The translations under genes were made by a program, and so were the position numbers. 6,225 bases of DNA from Verrucomicrobiota bacterium (GTDB lineage Bacteria; Verrucomicrobiota; Verrucomicrobiia; Limisphaerales; JAFMIX01), in contig JAPLTZ010000163.1 of NCBI GenBank assembly GCA_026397895.1, forward strand, positions 1 through 6,225. Reading direction: 5' to 3'. This document shows, piece after piece, positions 1 to 6,225 of the stretch. The notes below the pieces were generated by a model that saw nothing but the letters and a program-made list of their open reading frames with translations, searched no databases and was not told the DNA's origin. Position 1 is the first letter of the stretch; each line of letters begins with the position of its first letter.

Positions 1-522
1 AAGGTCGCTGCCGCGATCCCCGAGGTAGCAAACGGCGTCCGGATGCAACGCGAAATCCCGGATGATTTCCCTAGCAAACAGCGGCGACGGTTTCCGATAG
101 GGCGAAGGGGTGTCCGGCGCTTCGGGCGCGAGGAGCGTGGTGATTTCGGCGTTGGTCAGGGACTTTGGCAGGCGTTTCCAGCGTTTCGGCAGAGAAAGAT
201 GCTCGGCGGGGTTGGCGGGCAGCAGCTTTTCCGTCTCGGCGAAATTGTAAAACGCCCGCAGCGCGGCGATCTGCAAATAGACGCTCGCGCCGCTCAAGCG
301 TTGCGCGGAATCCTTTTCTTCATGCTGCAAGGAGCGCTCGCGCTCGCATTGGAGAAACGCCATGAGGTGGCGCAGTTCGACCTGTTTCCAATCGGTGATG
401 CCCTGCGCGCCCGCCCAAGAGGTGAACTTGTTCAGCAGCCCGGCGTAGGTTTTCTGGGTGTGCTCCGCCTGGCCGCGCTCGTGGCGGAGGTATTGCAGAA
501 AATCTTCGACGAGGGTTTGCAT
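1..522 (-). CDS. Partial chimeric ORF: XerC/XerD-type recombinase N-terminal domain joined to a HAD phosphatase C-terminal segment
   Basis: The frame is open for 174 codons from an ATG at 522 and runs off the left edge. Residues 1-134 read as the SAM-like core-binding domain of a XerC/XerD tyrosine recombinase: an opening like MQTLVEDFLQYLRHERG, a mid-helix ALRAFYNFAETEKLLPANP, and the typical domain linker LPKRWKRLPKSLTNAEITTLL. The catalytic domain (R...HxxR...Y) should follow. Instead, residues 140-174 resemble the end of a HisB/GmhB-type HAD phosphatase, with YRKPSP (Lys at 144, motif III) and CYLGDRGSD (motif IV, Asp 169 and 173). The spacing between the two motifs is the same as I recall for HisB. 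The HAD nucleophile DxD and the recombinase active site are both absent, so neither activity is expected from this part. The join lies near 100-118. It could be a real rearrangement or an assembly chimera. No clear ribosome binding site precedes the ATG. Confidence 0.6.
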   Translation of the reverse strand, partial: MQTLVEDFLQYLRHERGQAEHTQKTYAGLLNKFTSWAGAQGITDWKQVELRHLMAFLQCERERSLQHEEKDSAQRLSGASVYLQIAALRAFYNFAETEKLLPANPAEHLSLPKRWKRLPKSLTNAEITTLLAPEAPDTPSPYRKPSPLFAREIIRDFALHPDAVCYLGDRGSDL

Positions 523-560
523 GATTCAATCCGGCGCGGCCCAGTTGACATCGGAATCAA

Positions 561-592
561 AGCCGACCGCAAGCACGATTTGCGGCGCGGCT
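561..592 (-). other. Hairpin between the AsmA-like gene terminator and the recombinase-like ORF
   Basis: Arms AGCCG (561-565) and CGGCT (588-592) enclose a second perfect pair, CCGCAA (567-572) and TTGCGG (580-585), with a 7-base loop. This gives an 11-bp stem broken by a small asymmetric bulge. Read on the minus strand it is followed by TTTGATT, so it may be a weak second terminator placed in tandem after the strong one at 599-636. It could equally be leader structure of the ORF that starts at 522. No further evidence separates these options. Confidence 0.35.
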
Positions 593-598
593 TACGGC

Positions 599-636
599 AA
601 AACAAAAACCGCCGACAATTTGAAAATCGCCGGCGG
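599..636 (-). terminator. Rho-independent terminator of the AsmA-like gene
   Basis: On the minus strand, 19 bases after the stop codon at 658-656, positions 636-609 form a 12-bp stem: CCGCCG pairs with CGGCGG, continued by G-T, C-G, G-T, A-T and two T-A pairs. The loop has 4 bases. The run TTTTTGTTTT follows at once (608-599). This is a textbook intrinsic terminator, and it separates the rpoD/AsmA-like transcript from the ORF at 522. Confidence 0.85.
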
Positions 637-655
637 CATTGGAAGTTGGGGCGGG

Positions 656-1423
656 CTATTTCTTGAACAGACCTTTGAGGCCTTCAGCCGCCTTATTGAC
701 CTGAGAGCCGGCCTCTTTGCCGACATTGCCGACGCCCTTGCCGATGTTGGTGATGCCGGATTTGACCACGTCGGTCACGCTGGCGAGCAACGGCGTGAGG
801 GTCTGCTTCACGAGTTCACCAGCGGTTACGCCGTTGCTCTTCGTGCCAATGTCGGTGAGGTGCAGCGGCGGCAGCGGTAGGGTCATTTCTTTGCCACCCA
901 GGCCGGTGAGACTGACATGGAGTTTTGCGCCCTCGATCACGAGGTCTTTGACGATGAATTTCTTGCCGGCGGACTTGGTAGCAGGCTCTTTCGTGTCGGT
1001 TTTCGTAGCGGGCTTGTCGCTGGCGGTGGCGGCGGTGACATTGTCGAGGATTTTGCTGATGTTGTTGCCGCCAAGGCCGCCTTCAAAGGTGATTTCGGGC
1101 GCGGTGATTTTGACCGAGTTGACGGTGATGGTGTCGGTCAGCACCGAACCAACGTCCACCGCCACCTTGATGTCGCCCAGCTTGATGGCGGACGGCGTCT
1201 TGAATCCTTCCGGGTTGCCCACGAACAGGTCGGACAACTGGCCGCTGCCGGAGAGCGGGGAGATGTTCGCGCTGCCGAGCGTGATTTTGACCTGCGTCAA
1301 TTGCGGGCCGACGGTTTCCACGCCTTTCTTCACGATGGAGTTCAAGGAGAGGAACACAGCGACGACGGCGACGACCAGCAGGATGACAACAACCAGAGCG
1401 ATGCGGATGATGATTTTTTTCAT
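656..1423 (-). CDS. Small AsmA-like membrane-anchored envelope protein
   Basis: A 255-residue protein. Residues 1-4 are basic (MKKI) and residues 5-27 are a single hydrophobic helix, so it is probably an inner-membrane signal anchor with the rest in the periplasm. Residues 38-128 have the look of the AsmA N-terminal domain: alternating beta-type segments, the NPEGF motif (70-74), then runs such as VDVGSVLTDTITVNSVKI and PEITFEGG, and NN before ISKIL. AsmA-family proteins are linked to outer-membrane biogenesis and lipid transport, but most are much longer, so a role here is inferred only from resemblance. Residues 131-153 form an Ala/Thr/Lys-rich linker. Residues 154-190 resume beta-type sequence. 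Residues 200-255 look like an amphipathic, Gly/Lys-rich helical tail. The gene lies 82 bases after rpoD on the same strand and is closed by a strong terminator. No Shine-Dalgarno sequence is visible before the ATG. Fairly sure of topology, less of family. Confidence 0.75.
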   Translation of the reverse strand: MKKIIIRIALVVVILLVVAVVAVFLSLNSIVKKGVETVGPQLTQVKITLGSANISPLSGSGQLSDLFVGNPEGFKTPSAIKLGDIKVAVDVGSVLTDTITVNSVKITAPEITFEGGLGGNNISKILDNVTAATASDKPATKTDTKEPATKSAGKKFIVKDLVIEGAKLHVSLTGLGGKEMTLPLPPLHLTDIGTKSNGVTAGELVKQTLTPLLASVTDVVKSGITNIGKGVGNVGKEAGSQVNKAAEGLKGLFKK

Positions 1424-1441
1424 AATTAGAATGTTTAGGAT

Positions 1442-1471
1442 TTCCGGCCAACCTTAAAAGGCGGGCCGGAA
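1442..1471 (-). other. Hairpin in the rpoD to AsmA-like intergenic gap
   Basis: TTCCGGCC (1442-1449) and GGCCGGAA (1464-1471) are perfect 8-base inverted arms, and CCTT/AAGG inside the loop can extend the stem. It starts about 35 bases after the rpoD stop codon. On the minus strand no T-run follows (ATCCTAAAC), so it is not a standard intrinsic terminator. It may act as an attenuator, a 3'-end stabiliser or an RNA-processing site that sets downstream gene output below that of rpoD. Confidence 0.5.
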
Positions 1472-1505
1472 TTTTCAAGCACAAGTTTCTCCAACCAATT
1501 GGGAA

Positions 1506-3371
<1,866 letters not shown>

Positions 3372-3530
3372 CTTCAAAACGTAATCTTCGACACGGAAAA
3401 CGGCATTAGGTTCATCAACCCGATATTGCCACGTCGAACGACTCTCTCGGCATTCCATTCTTCAAGTTGCGAATAGGGTCGTGTATCTCTTCTCCACCGA
3501 AAGAAGCACCCGGAGCATCGACGTCCTGCC

Positions 3531-3558
3531 ATTATTCATGCTTTCCGACAGAATTCAA
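3531..3558 (-). promoter_or_regulatory. Candidate sigma-70 promoter of rpoD
   Basis: On the minus strand, TTGAAT (3558-3553; 4 of 6 matches to TTGACA) and AATAAT (3536-3531; 5 of 6 matches to TATAAT) are separated by 16 bases. Transcription would begin near 3524, leaving a leader of about 150 bases before the preferred ATG at 3371. It lies in the only AT-rich stretch upstream of rpoD. This is a consensus match only. Confidence 0.45.
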
Positions 3559-3578
3559 GAACTTTGAGCAAGAACTTT
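3556..3578. repeat. 13-base-period tandem direct repeat upstream of rpoD
   Basis: CAAGAACTTT occurs at 3556-3565 and again at 3569-3578, separated by GAG. On the minus strand the unit reads AAAGTTCTTG. The copy nearer rpoD overlaps the candidate -35 hexamer. The period is close to, but larger than, one helical turn, so paired binding of a regulator is possible. Chance duplication is also possible. Confidence 0.5.
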
Positions 3579-3673
3579 AGGTCGGCTTTTTTACGTCAAA
3601 AGGCTTTGAATCAATGCAATGCAGCAAAACAAGCATCTGCCAAGGCAAGTCGGCAGCGGTGAATCCGAATTGA

Positions 3674-3919
3674 TTACTGGCGCTCATACTCGCCCTTGCC
3701 TAGGCGTTTATACACTGTGAAACCGGCTTTTTTGGCGTCGGTGAAGGAGACCGGCTTTAGTTTGTGAGGCGAATTAAAGGAGGAAATGATTTTCCGAACT
3801 GGTTTTTTGCAGGCAGGGCAATGCGTCAACTCCTTTGCACTCAAAGGCCGGCGCAAAGTGAACTTCCCGCCGCAAACCTTGCAGTCGCCCTCGCATAACT
3901 CATATTCGTAAAGTGGCAT
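3674..3919 (-). CDS. Small FmdB-type zinc-ribbon protein
   Basis: An 81-residue protein read from the ATG at 3919, which gives the family-typical opening MPLYEYE. The upstream in-frame ATG at 3994 would add 25 residues unlike the family. Cysteines at 9, 13, 16, 34 and 37 include two CxxC knuckles, CKVC (13-16) and CPAC (34-37), which should bind one zinc ion. The FmdB family usually starts MPxYEYxCxxCG. Here the first knuckle is preceded by an extra Cys (ELCEGDC), a variant form. The tail (38-81) is basic, with a KKPVRKIISSF segment and no further domain. The family was named from a putative regulator of methanol or amide use genes, but the biochemical role of most members is unknown, so no specific function is claimed. 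It is divergent from the glycosyltransferase, and rpoD lies about 300 bases downstream on the same strand. Confidence 0.8.
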   Translation of the reverse strand: MPLYEYELCEGDCKVCGGKFTLRRPLSAKELTHCPACKKPVRKIISSFNSPHKLKPVSFTDAKKAGFTVYKRLGKGEYERQ

Positions 3920-3990
3920 ACCCGGATTTTGAGTCCGCGCAAATGGTTGTCGAACAAAAACTGCGCCGGCGGACGGCTGGCTATTGCATT

Positions 3991-4005
3991 CCACAGATTA
4001 TGTGG
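3991..4005. repeat. Inverted repeat in the divergent promoter gap
   Basis: CCACA (3991-3995) and TGTGG (4001-4005) are perfect inverted arms around GATTA. The site ends 13 bases before the likely GTG start of the glycosyltransferase and lies about 70 bases upstream of the zinc-ribbon ATG. CATAAT on the minus strand inside it is 5 of 6 to a -10 hexamer, with no good -35 partner. It could be an operator shared by the divergent pair or a hairpin near the translation start. The short arms make chance plausible. Confidence 0.3.
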
Positions 4006-4018
4006 TAATTCCAAAGCC

Positions 4019-4846
4019 GTGATTGAGCCAACTTCGAGTTTGTTGCTTCTTATTCCCGCTTACAACGAAGAGCGCCGCATCGAACCGGTGCTGCACGACT
4101 ACGCCCGTTATTTTGAGCAAAACTACCCCGGCAAATTCCAACTCGTCGTCGTCCTCAACGGTTGCCGGGACAACACCCGCGCCGTCGTCGAGCGTGTTGC
4201 TGCCTTGCATCCCGTTGTAAGCGTGCTGGAATTCCGCGAAGCCATCGGCAAGGGCGGGGCGATCATCGAGGGCCTCAAGCTCGCGCCCCTCGCCGACATC
4301 ATCGGCTATGTGGATGCCGACGGGGCCACGCCGCCCGCGGCGTTTCATGATCTCGTCAAGCGCACCGGCGAGGCGGATTGCGTCATCGGTTCGCGCTGGC
4401 TGCCGGGCGCGGTGCTGCACATCGAGCAGAGCGGCAAGCGGCGGTTCGCCAGCCGCGTATTCCATCTCATCGTGCAATGCCTCTTCTGGATGAACATCCG
4501 CGACACCCAATGCGGCGCGAAGGTGATAAAGCGCGCCGCCGTGGAAAAAATTCATTCCTCCCTCCGCATCGCCGACATGGCGTTCGACATCAACCTGCTT
4601 TACGCGCTCAAGCACGCCGGATTCCGCGTCCTCGAAGTCCCGACGGAATGGACGGACAAAGCCGGGACGAAAGTCGCCCTGGGCCGCACCTCGCTCACCA
4701 TGTTCCTCTCCGCCGTCCGCATCCGGCTCATCTACTCGCCGGTTTACAACTGGTTGCGGCTCTTCCGTCCGATCGAGAGCTGGGTTTACCGCAAACTCCG
4801 CGCCCCGCAGCCGCTGCCGGGGCCGTCCGATTCAAAACGAGGATAG
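4019..4846 (+). CDS. Family 2 glycosyltransferase, DPM1/ALG5 (polyprenyl-phosphate sugar transferase) type
   Basis: A 275-residue GT-A fold enzyme, numbered from GTG at 4019. It likely moves a sugar from a nucleotide donor to a polyprenyl-phosphate or similar acceptor at the inner face of the membrane. Motifs in order: LLLLIPAYNEE (8-18, nucleotide-binding start of GT2), NGCRDNT (47-53), VDADGATPP (98-106; DAD is the metal-binding DxD), GSRW (124-127), DTQCGAKVI (162-170, the conserved DTQCG motif of dolichyl-phosphate glucosyl/mannosyltransferase relatives), FDINLLY (189-195) and VPTEW (207-211). No C-terminal transmembrane segments are present, unlike DPMS/GtrB types, but the tail (about 225-265) is basic and aromatic and may sit on the membrane. 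The in-frame TTG at 3929 would add 30 residues before the GT2 fold. GTG gives the usual short lead into IPAYNEE, so it is preferred. It is convergent with a flippase gene. The donor sugar cannot be told from sequence alone. Confidence 0.85.
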   Translation: MIEPTSSLLLLIPAYNEERRIEPVLHDYARYFEQNYPGKFQLVVVLNGCRDNTRAVVERVAALHPVVSVLEFREAIGKGGAIIEGLKLAPLADIIGYVDADGATPPAAFHDLVKRTGEADCVIGSRWLPGAVLHIEQSGKRRFASRVFHLIVQCLFWMNIRDTQCGAKVIKRAAVEKIHSSLRIADMAFDINLLYALKHAGFRVLEVPTEWTDKAGTKVALGRTSLTMFLSAVRIRLIYSPVYNWLRLFRPIESWVYRKLRAPQPLPGPSDSKRG

Positions 4847-4945
4847 AGGATGGAAGATTGAAGATGGAACAAACGCCGCCGCCATCCTCCATCCCCGTCG
4901 CGCCGAAGCAACGCGAAGGCGGACTCAATTCTCCATCTTCGCCTT
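4839..4945. repeat. Degenerate GGATGGA-type purine repeat in inverted orientation across convergent gene ends
   Basis: From 4839 to 4868 the plus strand is almost all purine plus T, built of variants of GAGGATGGA and GAAGATGGA. The same words occur on the minus strand at 4882-4894 and 4933-4940. Perfect inverted pairs are GAGGATGG (4846-4853) with CCATCCTC (4882-4889), and GAAGATGG (4860-4867) with CCATCTTC (4933-4940). The stop codons of both flanking genes fall in repeat-like sequence: GGATAG for the glycosyltransferase and AAGATGGAGAATTGA for the flippase. The paired arms may form a two-way transcription stop for the convergent genes, although there is no T-run. Confidence 0.55.
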
Positions 4946-6193
4946 CGCCCCCCAAGTGAACCACGCGCAAACCGCCAGCAACAGCAGGCCGAAAATGCCG
5001 ATCGTCTGGATCACCTGCGTGAACGACTCGTGCCGCAGATACAGCGTCCCGCCGTAACCCGCCGCCACCAGCACCAGCCACGGCACGGCCTTGAATTGCG
5101 ACTGCGCCATCAGGCTGTTGATCAGCACCGACGCCAGCGTCAGCGGCAACATGCACCACGCGAACCACGGCACCAGCGGCGCGCTGTGCTCCAGAAACGT
5201 CTGGTCGTAGATGATGCGGATGGGCAGCGTCGGAAACAGCGTGCACATCACCGCCGCGCCCGCGCCGGCCAGCGCCGTGACGCCCAGCGCCAGCGCCAGC
5301 GCGTTGGATTTCTCGCCCGTCGCCTTGCTGCGCGCGAGTTTGGGGAACATCACCGCCGCGATCGGCCCCGTCAAATAGACCAGCGCCCGCCCGATCATTC
5401 CCGCCGCCGCGTAAAAGCCCGTCTGCTCCTTCGAGAAAAACCGCTGCACGAAAATCATGTCCGCCGCCAGCATGAAAGTCCCCACGCCCATGCCGAGCGT
5501 CAGCGGCGCCACGCGCCCTAGCCACGCGCCCCATTCCGTCGGCGCTGCCTCCCCGCGCAGGGAATCACGGCAGAACCAGCCGCCCACCGCCATCGCCATC
5601 GCCGACCCCGCCAGCACGCCGAGCATGCCGCCCGCCGCGTAGTTCGACAGCAGCCCGACGATGATGCACACACCCGTGAACCGCCCGATTCCGTCAAAGA
5701 TGTTCGTCCCGCCAAGCCACAGGAAATTCTGCCGCCCCTGCAGCACGCCTTGGATCACCGGCCGCCACAACGCGAGCAGGCCTATGACCACCGTCACCCA
5801 CAGCGCCGCCGGATTGGAGATTTTCAGCGCTGCGCAAATCTGCGGGCTGAACACCAGCGCCGCCGCTGTCATCGCCAGCCAGATGAAGAACGTCCCGCGC
5901 AGCACGCCACGAAACACGCCCGCCAGTTCGCGCTCGTGTTCCGGTGTCATCGCGCCCGCCGCCTGCTGGGCGAAGATGCTTTGCAGCCCCACCGCCGGGA
6001 TGCCCATCAGCGATACCACCTGCAGCAGCGTCGTGAAGACGCCGTATTCCTCCTTGGGCATCCGCCGCGCGATCTTGTGCAGCGCGAACATCAGCAGCCC
6101 GCCGATCAGCGTGGCCAGCATCATCCAGCCGCTCTGGCGGAAAAAGGCCAGATGATGTTTTGTTTCAGCTGCCGGTTTGGTTTGGTCAGTCAT
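4925..6193 (-). CDS. Polysaccharide/lipid-linked oligosaccharide flippase (Wzx-like, MOP exporter superfamily)
   Basis: A 422-residue, highly hydrophobic protein with about 12 predicted membrane helices, at roughly 20-40, 51-75, 98-118, 128-148, 170-190, 191-208, 225-250, 260-285, 298-320, 340-362, 368-386 and 393-415. Length and pattern fit Wzx/RfbX-type flippases, which move undecaprenyl-linked glycans from the inner to the outer leaflet of the cytoplasmic membrane. Family-like cues are the start FFRQSGWMMLATLIGGLLMF, a RMPKEEYGVFTTL segment after helix 1, GVLQGRQNF (149-157), and a second-half repeat with FSKEQTGFYAAAGMIGRAL (253-270) followed by FPKLAR (283-288). Such proteins are too divergent to name the substrate. 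The ATG at 6193 has no obvious ribosome binding site, and only 32 bases lie upstream in the window. It is convergent with the family 2 glycosyltransferase, which points to a surface-glycan locus. MurJ is less likely given the length. Confidence 0.85.
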   Translation of the reverse strand: MTDQTKPAAETKHHLAFFRQSGWMMLATLIGGLLMFALHKIARRMPKEEYGVFTTLLQVVSLMGIPAVGLQSIFAQQAAGAMTPEHERELAGVFRGVLRGTFFIWLAMTAAALVFSPQICAALKISNPAALWVTVVIGLLALWRPVIQGVLQGRQNFLWLGGTNIFDGIGRFTGVCIIVGLLSNYAAGGMLGVLAGSAMAMAVGGWFCRDSLRGEAAPTEWGAWLGRVAPLTLGMGVGTFMLAADMIFVQRFFSKEQTGFYAAAGMIGRALVYLTGPIAAVMFPKLARSKATGEKSNALALALGVTALAGAGAAVMCTLFPTLPIRIIYDQTFLEHSAPLVPWFAWCMLPLTLASVLINSLMAQSQFKAVPWLVLVAAGYGGTLYLRHESFTQVIQTIGIFGLLLLAVCAWFTWGAKAKMEN

Positions 6194-6225
6194 GAGCGTT
6201 GGACTGTAGTGGGGCAGGGCGGTTC

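Larger units (their letters stand above)
3372..3673. other. Gene-free rpoD upstream region
   Basis: About 300 bases with no convincing gene lie between the zinc-ribbon gene and rpoD, both on the minus strand. The stretch is more AT-rich than its surroundings. It holds a candidate sigma-70 promoter and a 13-base tandem repeat, listed separately. Near 3637-3656 there is also a weak hairpin (CTGCC...GGCAG), about 20 bases after the zinc-ribbon stop codon and without a proper T-run. The plus-strand frames here have no recognisable product. Confidence 0.6.

Noticed and set aside
523..598. Short minus-strand reading frame ending GCGCCGGATTGA just before the ATG at 522
   Set aside because: An in-frame stop codon limits it to about 20 codons, with no ATG start and no similarity. 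It is too short to support.
43..666. Plus-strand 207-residue open frame over the left edge
   Set aside because: Arg/Gly-rich sequence without domain character, antisense to the clearly Xer/HAD-like minus frame, and running through the minus-strand terminator.
717..1457. Plus-strand open frames opposite the AsmA-like gene (717-1457, 917-1429)
   Set aside because: The translations are low-complexity mirror sequence with no domain. The minus strand has a membrane anchor, an AsmA-type motif and a matching terminator.
3372..3458. Upstream ATG of rpoD at 3458, adding 29 residues
   Set aside because: The extra codons have low third-position GC compared with the gene body, do not resemble any sigma factor and lack a ribosome binding site. 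It is kept only as an alternative start.
4728..5534. Minus-strand 268-residue open frame overlapping the flippase
   Set aside because: Gly/Arg/Ala-rich out-of-frame reading of the flippase gene that also spans the convergent gap and the glycosyltransferase 3' end.

Overview
The window looks like a chromosomal housekeeping and cell-envelope region from a GC-rich, Gram-negative-type bacterium. The most likely group is Verrucomicrobiota (Pedosphaerales/Limisphaerales-like). This rests on the style of the primary sigma factor (long Lys/Ala-rich N-terminal tail, non-conserved insert between regions 1.2 and 2), the AsmA-like envelope protein, the scarcity of clear Shine-Dalgarno sequences and the purine-rich GGATGGA-type intergenic repeat. 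The assignment is from recollection of family style, not from a database match.

Layout. Left part, minus strand: a principal sigma factor gene, rpoD (3371-1506), is followed by a small membrane-anchored AsmA-like protein (1423-656). That gene ends in a strong rho-independent terminator (599-636). Beyond it, an open frame runs off the left edge (522-1). It begins as a XerC/XerD-type recombinase N-terminal domain but ends as the C-terminal half of a HisB/GmhB-type HAD phosphatase, so it looks chimeric. About 300 bases upstream of rpoD carry no gene; they hold a candidate sigma-70 promoter with a 13-base tandem direct repeat over its -35 side.

Middle: a small FmdB-type zinc-ribbon protein (3919-3674, minus) is divergent from a family 2 glycosyltransferase of the DPM1/ALG5 type (4019-4846, plus). 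The 99-base gap between them contains a short inverted repeat.

Right part: the glycosyltransferase converges on a Wzx/MOP-type polysaccharide flippase (6193-4925, minus). Both stop codons lie within a degenerate GGATGGA-like purine repeat that occurs in inverted orientation across the 78-base gap. The glycosyltransferase and flippase probably both serve surface-glycan assembly, one making or using a lipid-linked sugar and the other moving lipid-linked glycan across the inner membrane. They are not co-transcribed.

No tRNA, rRNA, CRISPR array, transposase or phage module was found. No obviously new system is present. The items most worth a second look are the recombinase/phosphatase chimera at the left edge and the inverted repeat cluster at the convergent gene ends.
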